DNA from: Planctomycetota bacterium
Lineage (GTDB): Bacteria; Planctomycetota; Planctomycetia; Planctomycetales; Planctomycetaceae
DNA: 64,000 nucleotides
Direction: 5' to 3'
Assembly: GCA_018242525.1 (NCBI GenBank)
Contig: JAFEBS010000010.1
Location: 124,001 to 188,000 of the forward strand
This document shows, piece by piece, positions 48,089 through 57,040 of the stretch. Made by a program: the position numbers and the translations under genes. Below the pieces are notes generated by a model. It was not told the origin of the DNA. It made no database searches and was given only the letters and a program-made list of their open reading frames with translations. Positions within the stretch are counted from its first letter, which is position 1; each line of letters opens with the position of its first letter.

Positions 48089-48135
48089 AAGTTGTTCGTG
48101 TTCCGTTCACAACGAGCGAATCCAGGAATTAACCG

Positions 48136-48816
48136 ATGCTATCGCGGACTCTGGAACCGGAAGTCATGGATACTGCTTCGGAAGCGGTCGATTACGACGG
48201 CATGGATCACAGTTCCGTCAATCGTCTGTTTGTCGACGATTTCCTGGCGGTATTGGGGCCGTTGCCGACCACTGAAACTTTGCAGGTCTTCGATGCCGGA
48301 ACGGGCACCGCACAGATTCCGCTGGAACTGATCCGTCGAGACATCCGCGCTCAGATAACCGCCAGTGATCTTGCGGAACAGATGTTGATCGTAGCCCGCG
48401 AAAACGTCCGACGGGCGAACCGGGCCGATGCGATTCGACTGGTTCGGTCCGACTGCAAGCAACTTCCCGATGCCACGGGCACGTACGACGCTGTGATGTC
48501 CAACAGCATCGTGCATCATATCCCCGAGCCACGGGCGGTCCTGGCAGAACTGTGGCGAATCCTGAAGCCGGACGGATTGCTCTTTATTCGCGATTTGATG
48601 CGGCCGGACGACACCACCACTGTGGAACGGTTCGTCAGGACATACGCGGGGGATGCCAATACCCATCAGCAGCAGATGTTTCGAGATTCCCTGCACGCCG
48701 CGTTGACCATCGACGAGGTCCGCGCGATGCTGTGCCAGGTGGGAATTCCTGCCGACGGTGTGAGCCCCACAAGTGACCGGCACTGGACCATCTCAGTCCG
48801 GAAAAGGCCCCAATAA
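48136..48816 (+). CDS. Class I SAM-dependent methyltransferase
   Basis: 226 residues. The SAM-binding motif I reads V-F-D-A-G-T-G-T-A (about 50-58), then S-D-L-A-E-Q-M near 75-81 and S-N-S-I-V-H-H-I near 121-128, with the L-K-P-D-G-L-L-F-I post motif. It belongs to the UbiE/Methyltransf_11 group. The substrate is unknown, and nothing in the neighbours identifies it. It follows cls by 47 bases and may share its message. Confidence 0.88.
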   Translation: MLSRTLEPEVMDTASEAVDYDGMDHSSVNRLFVDDFLAVLGPLPTTETLQVFDAGTGTAQIPLELIRRDIRAQITASDLAEQMLIVARENVRRANRADAIRLVRSDCKQLPDATGTYDAVMSNSIVHHIPEPRAVLAELWRILKPDGLLFIRDLMRPDDTTTVERFVRTYAGDANTHQQQMFRDSLHAALTIDEVRAMLCQVGIPADGVSPTSDRHWTISVRKRPQ

Positions 48817-48979
48817 ACCGGTTGTAAAGGTGATTTGGATCCGCCAGTTGTGCCGGATGTGAGGAGTAAGCCGGACGACTGCAGGGTTTTCGCAATCGTC
48901 TCAAGCTTTGCAATCGCGCGGGTCGATGGCTGGAGTCACGTGCGTCATTCACCGCCTTACTTTCCCGGGAGTTTCACCC

Positions 48980-49252
48980 GTGTCTTTCCCTTCGACCGAA
49001 GCCGCCGAACAGTCACCATTCGTCCTCCGCGCTGAGCGTGCATTGCAATCGTTGAAGCAAAATGTCACTGACCATGTCGCACGTGAATCGCGTCTGCGGC
49101 GAGTCTACGGCGAATGGCAGGAAACCTGGCTGTCTCGCGCCGAACAGCTTCGCCAGCAGATCAGTGAACTGGAAGCCCGTCTGGCCCCGTGGATGCCCCG
49201 CGGCGAATCCGTTCGCCTGGCGGTCGTTTCCCGCAATGAAGAAGCGAACTGA
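48980..49252 (+). CDS. Small coiled-coil protein of unknown function
   Basis: 90 residues from a GTG at 48980. The middle (about 15-70) is a long charged helix with leucines and alanines at heptad positions, a likely coiled coil, followed by the P-W-M-P-R-G-E-S turn. The upstream frame to 48908 has a different composition and no ribosome-binding sequence, so it is less likely. No homologue is recognised. Its partners are unknown. Confidence 0.6.
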   Translation: MSFPSTEAAEQSPFVLRAERALQSLKQNVTDHVARESRLRRVYGEWQETWLSRAEQLRQQISELEARLAPWMPRGESVRLAVVSRNEEAN

Positions 49253-49270
49253 GTCGGCTGTTTCGAACCG

Positions 49271-50053
49271 TCAATCGCAAATCAGTTCGCACTGAGTACC
49301 GCGAAGGTCCATTTCGAATTCGATCTCTTCGATGGGTGGTCGAGAATGGTGCCAACTGATGCCGTGAACTCCGGCCGACCCGACTCGTGCCTGCAGAATT
49401 GACAACAGCGGTGTCAGCGGATGTACGGTGTAGACGTTGACTTTGTTGACCAGAGGCCAATCGACCCCCAGGCCATGCAGCCGGGCGTCCATCAAGTCCA
49501 GGACAAATTGGGTCTTCGTGATCAGGCCGTCGTCTGAGGTATTTCCGCGAGCGACGATCTGATCTCGCGACAGAATGCCCTCGGGAAGCTCTCCGGCACC
49601 CGCAACCACAAATGTCGGCCGTTGCCCGTCTGTGCAGGGACGTGAGAAGGCGAAACCGTACAGTACTGGGCTGTGGTGATCGAAAACCGCTGACGCCCCG
49701 GGACTGGCATGCAGACCGACAGGAGCAACGTTGGTTCGGGCAATTGGATTGACTCCGTCGACGAACACACCCCAACTCTTCAAGACCTCGGCGTACCGGA
49801 CATTGAATTCGGCAAACCCTTCGAAGGAAAACGGCTGCGGCGATCGAAGTGTCATTGCGCACAACGCTGTCCTGGGGCGACCCGCTTTCTGCAGGAAATG
49901 GGCGACTTTCTCAAAACCGTCACTCAGTTTGAGTGGCCGCTGAAACGTGACATGCACAATTTCAAAGCCCGGCCTGCAGACCACCCCACACGAATACGGG
50001 GCGATTCCGGGCAGGAACTGGTAGTCTCCGGCTGGGTGATCGGTCAGAGCCAT
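49271..50053 (-). CDS. RidA/YjgF-like protein, probably double-domain
   Basis: 260 residues from the ATG at 50053, 2 bases after the stop codon of the upstream lipoprotein gene. Two halves each recall the RidA fold: the first with N-V-R-Y-A-E-V-L-K-S-W-G-V, the second with A-R-G-N-T-S, T-K-T-Q-F-V-L-D-L-M and V-N-K-V-N-V-Y-T-V, and the final I-E-F-E-M-D-L strand. The similarity is moderate, so assignment to the RidA/2-aminomuconate-deaminase superfamily is inferred. A longer frame to 50146 overlaps the upstream gene and is rejected. It is the last gene of a three-gene operon. Confidence 0.65.
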   Translation of the reverse strand: MALTDHPAGDYQFLPGIAPYSCGVVCRPGFEIVHVTFQRPLKLSDGFEKVAHFLQKAGRPRTALCAMTLRSPQPFSFEGFAEFNVRYAEVLKSWGVFVDGVNPIARTNVAPVGLHASPGASAVFDHHSPVLYGFAFSRPCTDGQRPTFVVAGAGELPEGILSRDQIVARGNTSDDGLITKTQFVLDLMDARLHGLGVDWPLVNKVNVYTVHPLTPLLSILQARVGSAGVHGISWHHSRPPIEEIEFEMDLRGTQCELICD

Positions 50054-50055
50054 GC

Positions 50056-51261
50056 CTACTTGTCCCACCAGTTGATGCCGTTTGACTGTTCGGCTGGCTG
50101 ATTGCCCGGCACTGGCGCGGTGCGCTGCCGAGGTTTGGCCGGCCATTCGTCCGGCTCCGCGGTGGGCTCGGTCGGCATCTGAGCACCGGGCTGGGCATGT
50201 TGAGCAACTCGCAGCGGACGGTTGAACGGAACTTCGGGTTCCACCTCTGCGACTTCCGTTGTGTCGAGTTCCAGTCGGACTCGCCCGGAGTCATCGTCCG
50301 CAGGCAGTTCCTCGAACCCCTGCAATTGGACCGCTGAGTCGTTGGAGTTTTCCGCGACCATTCGCAACGGCCGAGCCTCTTTCCCCAAATCGACGACCTG
50401 GATCCCGGGAGCCGCAGGCGGCATTTCCCAGATCTTTTCCGGAATGGAACGAGGATTGACTTCCACATCCCCCATGTTCATCACGAGCGACAGTTGGCTT
50501 TGCGGACAATCCAGCAGCACTCGTCGCGGCAAAACCGCGCCCGACGTCTTGTCCATGCGGAAATCTTCCAGGCGGGCCTGGGCGATCTTGTTGCCGAGCG
50601 AGTCATAAATACTGTGCTCGGTGATGACTCCTTTCACGAGGTCCACCTGCATCACTTTCTGCAGCGGCAGACCGTGGACTGTCAACAGTGGTTGGACCAA
50701 CCGGGCATTCTGGCCAGAGTGATCGATCTGCATTTTCAAGTCGGCTGTATCGATCGGAGCCACTCCCAGCGCCTGCATCAGCCATTTCGGTTCAAACGGG
50801 ATCCCCAGTGACTGGCGGGCGTCTTCGATCTGATCGTGGTGACAGTAAACGTAGGATGGGTCCATCCGTCGGGCATTAATCCAGAAGACGTCGTCATTGC
50901 TTCCCAGGTCGACTTCCTGGCCCATCATGGAACTGACGGACAGGCGCAGGTGCTGTCCCTCTTCCACCGACAGGATCCCATGCAAGCCGGGAATGCCGTT
51001 CGCCCGGATGCTGACCCGTCGCGCCTGCCAGGCATGCAACTTGGCCACGTTTTGATTCAGGTGATCGACAACCTCTTCCATTTGTGGATCGGCCGAAAAC
51101 CGGGGACGGGGAATCGCCGCCTGGCTGTTCGGACGAAGCCGGAAGGAGCTGAATCCCAGGCAGCCTTGCAGCGGAACAAGTCCGCCGGCCAGGATCAAAA
51201 CCATCAGCACGCGCCCCAGCGGAGGACCAGCGAATGTTGTCGAATTCCGTGAACTTGGCAT
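50056..51261 (-). CDS. LolA-like outer-envelope lipoprotein
   Basis: 401 residues. The hydrophobic leader ends in L-V-P-L-Q-G-C, a lipobox-like site near residue 34. The mature part has a LolA/LppX-like beta fold: S-I-R-A-N-G-I-P-G, L-R-L-S-V-S-S and V-F-W-I-N-A stretches, ending with a Pro/Glu-rich tail (about 290-400). Such proteins bind lipoproteins or lipids, or act in assembly, but this group is planctomycete-specific. The ATG at 51261 overlaps the stop codon of the upstream gene in TGATG form, arguing for this start over the GTG at 51270. The stop lies 2 bases before the RidA-like gene. Confidence 0.75.
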   Translation of the reverse strand: MPSSRNSTTFAGPPLGRVLMVLILAGGLVPLQGCLGFSSFRLRPNSQAAIPRPRFSADPQMEEVVDHLNQNVAKLHAWQARRVSIRANGIPGLHGILSVEEGQHLRLSVSSMMGQEVDLGSNDDVFWINARRMDPSYVYCHHDQIEDARQSLGIPFEPKWLMQALGVAPIDTADLKMQIDHSGQNARLVQPLLTVHGLPLQKVMQVDLVKGVITEHSIYDSLGNKIAQARLEDFRMDKTSGAVLPRRVLLDCPQSQLSLVMNMGDVEVNPRSIPEKIWEMPPAAPGIQVVDLGKEARPLRMVAENSNDSAVQLQGFEELPADDDSGRVRLELDTTEVAEVEPEVPFNRPLRVAQHAQPGAQMPTEPTAEPDEWPAKPRQRTAPVPGNQPAEQSNGINWWDK

Positions 51262-51752
51262 CAGTTCCACTCCGTCGCGAGATGAACCTTCAATTCGGCT
51301 TGAATCAACTGAGTATCAGCTTCCGGCAGCTTCAGATTGCGGACTTCGTAGGATCCCTCACCGTGTTGGCCACTCAATTGCAGGATATCGTCACCATCAT
51401 CATCCGTTCGCGTTCCATCCAGGCGCACTTTACGGTGCTTCAGTAGCAGTAACGCCAGGACATACCGTTGACGTTCGGTATCGGGAGCGCATTCTTCACA
51501 CAGTTGCTCGAAGTAGCGAAACGCTGTGTCAGGATCCAACCGCTGTTCACGCGGGTCATTCGACGCGGGAACAACCGTCTTCCAGTACCCGACGTGCCCG
51601 GCCGGAGCCCCCTGCCAGCCTTCATCGGAATAGTCCAGCCGCGTAAGGATCCCGTTTTTTTCCACCAGGACCGAATGGCAGACGGTTCCAGGTGCCAATG
51701 GTCGACCAGTGGTCGCACAGGTCTTGCTCGGTGCTTTGAAGTGGTAATCCAT
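51261..51752 (-). CDS. Conserved hypothetical protein with CxxC-type knuckle
   Basis: 163 residues, soluble. The start M-D-Y-H-F-K-A-P-S-K-T-C-A-T-T-G and then C-H-S-V, with C-E-E-C near residues 84-87, suggests a metal-binding or redox site. The middle has L-A-L-L-L-L-K-H-R-K-V-R-L-D-G, and the C-terminus is acidic. I recognise it as a planctomycete-type hypothetical with no known function. It is the first gene of the operon that leads to the LolA-like lipoprotein and the RidA-like protein. Confidence 0.7.
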   Translation of the reverse strand: MDYHFKAPSKTCATTGRPLAPGTVCHSVLVEKNGILTRLDYSDEGWQGAPAGHVGYWKTVVPASNDPREQRLDPDTAFRYFEQLCEECAPDTERQRYVLALLLLKHRKVRLDGTRTDDDGDDILQLSGQHGEGSYEVRNLKLPEADTQLIQAELKVHLATEWN

Positions 51753-52192
51753 GCGGTTGCGGCCCCTTTGGCCAATCCTTTACGTAACGGCGCCTGGACG
51801 CCTTGGTCTACCGAATGGGGTCTGACCCCCTTCCAATGTGGTCTCTAATCAAATCAGATACCTGCGGCAGGGGTCTGATCACATTTGGTGGGCACAGCCG
51901 GATCATCAAAGTTAGCCCAACAACAGTTCCCAACGGCAGCGTTCCGATCTTGTCAACCGGGCAACACCTGATCCTTGCAGACTGCAGCCAAATCCATTCC
52001 TCGATCCGTCAAATGACGCTGCGCGAAGGGCGGCGTTGTAGTTCACGGAAGGAAAGCGGACAAGGTGAGAAATCTCCCCTTGTGAAGCAGATCGACTTCT
52101 AGTATTTTCCCGTTCCACGTCGTGCGATGGTCGTAGGATTGACCTCGTCGCCACGTTGTTCCGGCAGATGATGAGACGGCAAGGAGGCCCTC
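51753..52192. other. Intergenic region holding repeated palindromic elements
   Basis: 440 bases between divergent genes (the hypothetical protein and rimI). It contains the repeat at 51817-51888 and upstream sequences for both genes, but no gene. No promoter boxes are convincing. Confidence 0.55.
51817..51888. repeat. GGGGTCTGACCCCC palindromic repeat with related flank
   Basis: The palindrome GGGGTCTGACCCCC at 51817-51830 is followed by CTTCCAATGTGG. Forty bases on, GGGGTCTGA recurs at 51870-51878, then CACATTTGG, which faces CCAATGTG in inverted order. The set forms a repeat-like block of 72 bases. The same core occurs at 46613-46624. Confidence 0.5.
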
Positions 52193-52762
52193 ATGAGCTT
52201 CGGGAATTTGCAGCGAGATCCGTTTCCACAACCGCGCTGCGACGTACAGATTCGCTGGATGATTCGGCGCGACATGCCCGAAGTCCTCGAGATTGAACAG
52301 CAGAGTTTCGAGTTTGCCTGGACGGAAGAAGACTTCCTTTGCTGCCTGCGACAGAGAAACTGTATTGGCATGGTTGCCGAGCGCCAGGAACGCATCGCCG
52401 GCTTCATGATTTACGAATTGTTGAAGTCCCAGTTGCATGTGCTGAACTTCGCGGTCGCACCGTGGGCCCGGCGACAGAGCGTCGGAACGCAGATGATCGA
52501 AAAGCTGGTCAACAAGCTTTCGCAGCAACGCCGCCAGGAAATCTGCCTGGAAGTCCGTGAAACCAACCTGGCGGCCCAGTTGTTCTTCCGCACCCAGGGC
52601 CTGCAGGCTCAAAGTGTTCTTCGGAATCATTACGAAGACACCGAAGAGGATGCCTACGTGATGCGGTACCAACTCTACCCCAGCGACGAAGTCATTCTGC
52701 CATTCGTTCCCAGGAACCGGATCGCCGACATCGACAGCGAACCGGATGCCGAAGCAGCGTGA
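52193..52762 (+). CDS. rimI: Ribosomal protein S18-alanine N-acetyltransferase-like (RimI)
   Basis: 189 residues, GNAT fold. The start at 52193 gives a short N-terminus before I-R-W-M-I-R-R-D, followed by the RimI-like I-E-Q-Q-S-F-E-F-A-W-T-E-E-D-F. Acetyl-CoA-binding motif A reads R-R-Q-S-V-G-T, a slight departure from the Q/R-x-x-G-x-G/A consensus. L-E-V-R-E-T-N-x-A-A-Q-x-F-F-R is the characteristic substrate strand and helix. The C-terminal 30 residues are an acidic extension. RimI acetylates the N-terminal alanine of ribosomal protein S18. It stands alone and converges on the CoA-transferase gene. Confidence 0.85.
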   Translation: MSFGNLQRDPFPQPRCDVQIRWMIRRDMPEVLEIEQQSFEFAWTEEDFLCCLRQRNCIGMVAERQERIAGFMIYELLKSQLHVLNFAVAPWARRQSVGTQMIEKLVNKLSQQRRQEICLEVRETNLAAQLFFRTQGLQAQSVLRNHYEDTEEDAYVMRYQLYPSDEVILPFVPRNRIADIDSEPDAEAA

Positions 52763-52774
52763 TTTCCGGGTTGG

Positions 52775-54364
52775 CTAGTGTTTAAACGCATGGGCAGGCA
52801 TTGACCTGACATTGCGGACGATCGGCCGAAATTCCATTTGAGCGAGCACATCGCGTTCAAGATCGATGCCCGGAGCGACTTCGATCAGTTCCAAGCCATC
52901 GGACGCCAGCCGAAAGACCGCTCGTTCGGTCACATACAGTACGTCCTGACCACGACGTTGCGCGATGTTGCCGCTGAAGGACACCTGCTCAACGTGGTCG
53001 ACGAATTTGCGGATTCGACCTTCGCGGCGAATGACAAGCGATCCGGATTGCACGCCGATTTCCAACCCGTCCGACGTCAACGTCCCGCAAAAAACCAGGC
53101 GACGGGCGTTCTGACTGATGTTCACAAATCCGCCCACCCCCGCCAGCCGACAAGCGAAACGCGACACATTCACATTTCCGTGACGATCGACCTGCGCGGC
53201 CCCCAACGCGGCAAAATCCAGACCTCCCCCGTCGTAGAAATCGAACTGGGCAGGTTGGTCGATAATCGCTTCGGGATGGACCGACGCTCCAAAGCTTAAG
53301 CCTCCGGCGGGCATACCCCCGATTGGTCCGCTTTCGACGGTCAAAGTGACGGACCGCAGCAGTCCCCGTTCTGCCGCGATCCGACCCACTCCTTCGGGCA
53401 TCCCGATCCCCAGATTTGCGATCGCCCCCGTTGCCAGTTCGTCGCAGGCGCGGACGGCGATAATCCTGCGTTCATCGAGCGGCATGGGGACCGGAGGACG
53501 GGCCAGTTGGTCCGTTTCATCCCGTGCCGTGTAGTAGGTGCAGTTGTCCTGTTCGGCAAATGTCTGGTCGTGTTCACCCGGATTGGCGACGACGATGCGA
53601 TCCACCAGGATCCCGGGAACACGAACCCGATTCGGTGGCAGGGGCGCATCCAGCAGCCGTTTGACTTGAGCCAAGACGATGCCGCCAGAATTGCGCACGG
53701 CCTGGGCGATCGGAAGAATCTCCCCCAGCACTGCCTCCTCATCCATGACAAGATTTCCCAGGGGGTCCGCCGCCGTCGCTCGAATAAGTCCCACGTGCAC
53801 GGGAAACGTCTTGTAAAGCAACCAGGTTCTTCCCACCAGTTCGACGCGTTCCACCAGGTTTTCCGGCGACACCTCGTTCATCCGACCGCCGCGCTCCTGG
53901 GGATCGATGAATGTTCCCAACCCCACATGAGTGATGCATCCTGGCCGACCGGCCGCAATATCCCGTAACAAATGACAGATCACCCCCTGCGGAAAGCAGT
54001 ACGCTTCGATCTTGTTTTCAATCGCCAGCCGCCCGATCCTGGGAAGCAACCCCCAATGACCGCCGATGGCGCGCTTCAGCAATCCGTCATGGCCAAAGTG
54101 ATTCAGCCCGCGGGATTTTCCATCCCCCTGGCCGGCGGCGAATACCAGCGTCAGGTTGCGCGGAGATCCCTCGTTGAGGAATCGCCGCTCGATCGCCGCC
54201 GACAACCCCTCCGGATGCGCCGCTCCCACGAACCCACCGCTGACCACCGTGGAACCGTCCTTGATCAGCAGACTGGCTTCATCGGCTGTACATAACAGCG
54301 ATTCCAACCGCCTCCAACTCATTCCGGGTTCTCCCACTGCATGGATGGTCGTCTTACGGGTCAC
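52775..54364 (-). CDS. Acyl-CoA:acetate/3-ketoacid CoA-transferase (propionate CoA-transferase type)
   Basis: 529 residues, a fused alpha-beta CoA-transferase. The catalytic Glu is E344 in T-V-E-S-G-P-I-G-G, with G-N-L-G-I-G-M-P-type sequence at 316-324 and the alpha-part V-S-G-G-F near 41-45. It moves CoA between acetate, propionate, acetoacetate or similar acids. The start is the GTG at 54364; an ATG at 54322 (MSWRRL) would remove 14 residues and is equally possible. The SDR gene lies 95 bases upstream on the same strand, so the pair may serve 3-hydroxyacyl or ketoacid metabolism. Confidence 0.9.
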   Translation of the reverse strand: MTRKTTIHAVGEPGMSWRRLESLLCTADEASLLIKDGSTVVSGGFVGAAHPEGLSAAIERRFLNEGSPRNLTLVFAAGQGDGKSRGLNHFGHDGLLKRAIGGHWGLLPRIGRLAIENKIEAYCFPQGVICHLLRDIAAGRPGCITHVGLGTFIDPQERGGRMNEVSPENLVERVELVGRTWLLYKTFPVHVGLIRATAADPLGNLVMDEEAVLGEILPIAQAVRNSGGIVLAQVKRLLDAPLPPNRVRVPGILVDRIVVANPGEHDQTFAEQDNCTYYTARDETDQLARPPVPMPLDERRIIAVRACDELATGAIANLGIGMPEGVGRIAAERGLLRSVTLTVESGPIGGMPAGGLSFGASVHPEAIIDQPAQFDFYDGGGLDFAALGAAQVDRHGNVNVSRFACRLAGVGGFVNISQNARRLVFCGTLTSDGLEIGVQSGSLVIRREGRIRKFVDHVEQVSFSGNIAQRRGQDVLYVTERAVFRLASDGLELIEVAPGIDLERDVLAQMEFRPIVRNVRSMPAHAFKH

Positions 54365-54459
54365 CGCTCAAAGGACATTTACAGGCGAAGGATTCGGACT
54401 CAAAGTCCCGTTGCGTATGGCGAGGCGAGTGTTTTCAGGAAACGTCGATCTTCGAGCGA

Positions 54460-55212
54460 TCAGCCGAGCCACCCGCCGTTGGCGTGGATCGTCTGGCCGG
54501 TGACATAGCTGGCCAGATCACTGCACAGAAACAGGATCACGTTGGAAATCTCTTCGGGTTCGCCGAACCGGCCGAGAGGAATCTGGGCAATCATTCCTGC
54601 CCTCACTTCCTCCGGAATCGTCTTGCCCATCTCGGTCAGGACGACGCCGGGAGCCACCGCATTGACGGTGATCTTCCGACGAGCCAATTCCTTGCTCAGA
54701 ACCTTCGTGATTGCAATCACTCCCGCCTTCGCCGCGGAATAGTTGACCTGGCCGTAAAAGCCCACGACTCCGGAGATACTGGCCATGTTGACGATGCGCC
54801 CCTCTTCGGCGATGCGATCGGCGGCGGCCCGGCAGACCTGGAACACGCCAGTCAAGTTCGTGTCGATCACGGCCTGCCATTCCTCGTCGGTCATCTTCTT
54901 CAAAGTGCGGTCACGAATGATGGCCGCGTTGTTGACAACGATATCCAGACGCCCGAACTGCTGGATCGTCTGGTCAATCATCCGATTGATCTCGGGAACG
55001 CTGCGAACGTCGGCCGCCACGGCAATCGCCCTCTCGCCGAGCGCCGACACGGTGTCTTCGGCCCGCTGTCGGTTCAGTCCGTCGCCATCAGCAAAATAGT
55101 TGATGACGACATTCGCCCCGGCGGCATGCAACGTCGTCGCTGTGCAGCGGCCCAGTCCCTGCCCCGATCCCGTGACTATCGCCGTTTTTCCTGCCAGATC
55201 GATCGTCGACAT
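54460..55212 (-). CDS. Short-chain dehydrogenase/reductase, 3-oxoacyl-ACP reductase (FabG)-like
   Basis: 250 residues. The NADP motif T-G-x3-G-L-G is at 14-21 (T-G-S-G-Q-G-L-G), N-N-A-A near 94-97, the catalytic Ser in N-M-A-S-I-S and Y-x3-K in Y-S-A-A-K near 157-161. The C-terminal G-R-F-G-E-P-E-E-I and V-T-G-Q-T-I-H-A-N-G-G endings are typical of FabG and of PHB-type acetoacetyl-CoA reductases. Beside a CoA-transferase, the latter or a beta-oxidation-like role is plausible. The ATG at 55212 fits the family N-terminus. Confidence 0.9.
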   Translation of the reverse strand: MSTIDLAGKTAIVTGSGQGLGRCTATTLHAAGANVVINYFADGDGLNRQRAEDTVSALGERAIAVAADVRSVPEINRMIDQTIQQFGRLDIVVNNAAIIRDRTLKKMTDEEWQAVIDTNLTGVFQVCRAAADRIAEEGRIVNMASISGVVGFYGQVNYSAAKAGVIAITKVLSKELARRKITVNAVAPGVVLTEMGKTIPEEVRAGMIAQIPLGRFGEPEEISNVILFLCSDLASYVTGQTIHANGGWLG

Positions 55213-55382
55213 CTGTTGGTTCCTCGTTCCTGGTGATCCCCGTAAGCACGATCACGACACCACATGTGCGGTCGATTTGCAACGGCAGGGCGACCCGTCT
55301 ATGCTCGATCGTTGCCCACGCTGCCAGCGTCGGAGAGCTTTGTAAGTCCCGGGACACTGCCTCGCAAGACAAACATTCAGGA

Positions 55383-56589
55383 ATGGGCCAACCAATGAAT
55401 CCCTCCGCTGTGCGTGCCGATGCCTCCCCCCGACTGATTTCGCTGGATGCTTATCGCGGTTTTGTGATGATCTGCCTGGCCGCCAACGGATTCGGGATTG
55501 CCGCCACGGCCGCGAAAAAGGAGTTCCTCGACAGTCCGCTCTGGCAGTCCTTGCGATTTCAGTTTGAACATGTGCCGTGGACCGGGTGTGCGTTCTGGGA
55601 TCTGATCCAGCCCTCGTTCATGTTCATGGTCGGGGTCTCGATGCCCTATTCGTACTGCAAGCGGCGTGAAGCCGGGGATTCGTACTCTCATCTGCTCGGG
55701 CACGCCGTCCTTCGATCCATCATCCTGGTCCTGCTGGGCATTTTTCTGTCGTCGAGCGGCAAGACAACCAACTTCACCTTTATGAACGTGCTGTCCCAGA
55801 TCGGGCTGGGCTACACATTCCTGTTCCTGCTGTGGGACCGCGAGCCGAAGGTGCAATTGCGAATTGCCACGGGGATACTGCTGGCCTATTGGGCTCTGTT
55901 TGCCTTCAGCCCGGTGGCGAAACCGGACTTCGATTATGCAAAGGTCGGGTTACCCGCGGACTGGCCTTATCTGACCGGCTTTGCGGCTCATTGGCAGAAA
56001 TGCGCCAATGTTGCTGCCAGTTTTGATTTGTGGTTCCTGAACCTGTTTCCGCGATCAGAAGTATTTGTTGCCAACAACGGAGGATACCAGACACTCAACT
56101 TTGTGCCGTCACTGGTGACGATGCTGTTTGGACTGATGACCGGGGAATTCATTCGCCGTTCAACCGACCGGCGCAAAGCCCTGCTGGGACTGATTTCCGC
56201 AGGGGTGTTGCTGCTCGGGATCGGCTGGGGCTGTGAATTCCTGGGTTTGTCCGCTGGTGAAGCGGATCTGGACCCCCAGTTGGACTCTGTATAGTTCGGG
56301 CCTGACGCTGCTGATGCTGGCGCTGTTCTACGGCATCATCGATGTCGCAGGCTGTCGCTGGTGGGCGTATCCATTTGTGGTGGCGGGGATGAATTCGATC
56401 GCACTTTACGTGATGTCGCAGTTGCTGCGCAACTGGACTGCCGATTCCCTGCAACGCCACTTCGGCGCGGATCTATTCAAACTCCTGGGTGAGAACTACG
56501 AGCCGATACTGAAGGCCAACCTGGTCTTGCTGACATTCTGGCTGTTTGTCTGGTGGCTGTATCGACAGAAGATCTTCGTCAGGATTTGA
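55383..56589 (+). pseudogene. HGSNAT/DUF5009-type membrane acyltransferase, frameshifted
   Basis: The first frame (55383-56294) gives an N-terminus with R-L-I-S-L-D-A-Y-R-G-F-V-M, then P-W-T-G-C-A-F-W-D-L-I-Q-P-S-F-M-F-M-V-G-V-S-M-P-Y-S, the heparan-alpha-glucosaminide N-acetyltransferase signature, and about eight membrane helices. It is lost after G-C-E-F-L-G. The frame one base later resumes with C-P-L-V-K-R-I-W-T-P-S-W and three more helices to 56589. Removing one T of the TTT at 56246-56248 restores a single protein of 401 residues. So there is one extra base, either a real frameshift or a sequencing error. The intact enzyme would move acetyl groups across the membrane to sugars. Confidence 0.8.
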
Positions 56590-56614
56590 ATGTCGTCGCC
56601 ACGGCCGGGCTCGT

Positions 56615-57040
56615 TCAATCCCCGATTTCGGCCTGGCTGGCGGTGGGAAAGATGACAATCAGTTCATAAGACTGCTCTGCGACCGAGGCTGCAATTGCTT
56701 CTCGCAGGATCTCCAGATAAATGGACCGCTCCTCTGAGTGGGGCTCAAAGGGTACGTCTTCGTGAAATAAAACGATCCGTCGCGAATCGTCGATCCAAGA
56801 CAGATCACGCAGGCATTCGTCGAACGCATCCCAGTTCCAGCCGAAGTAGTCCGGGAAATCGAGACCTTTGGCCAGGACAGCCAGCAATTCGTGCTTGTTG
56901 ACGATTCCCGCCGGAATTTGAACGATCAGTGAGTCACCCGTTGAGCAGGACGCTGGATCATCGAAGAAATGAAATCTGGCAGGCGGGGAATCCATGAATT
57001 GTCCGTTGCGATGGGGTTTGGCATTGGTGAAAGAGTTCAT
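56615..57040 (-). CDS. Barstar-family RNase inhibitor
   Basis: 141 residues, cytoplasmic by composition. The central part matches barstar: N-K-H-E-L-L-A-V-L-A-K-G-L, then F-P-D-Y-F-G-W-N-W-D-A-F-D-E-C-L-R-D-L, the acid-rich helix that plugs the RNase active site. The Asp and Glu residues of that helix are intact. It overlaps the RNase gene by 4 bases (57037-57040) and is translated after it. The pair resembles barnase-barstar and the RNase-immunity pairs of other bacteria. The obvious role is to protect the cell from the RNase until it is exported. Confidence 0.92.
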   Translation of the reverse strand: MNSFTNAKPHRNGQFMDSPPARFHFFDDPASCSTGDSLIVQIPAGIVNKHELLAVLAKGLDFPDYFGWNWDAFDECLRDLSWIDDSRRIVLFHEDVPFEPHSEERSIYLEILREAIAASVAEQSYELIVIFPTASQAEIGD

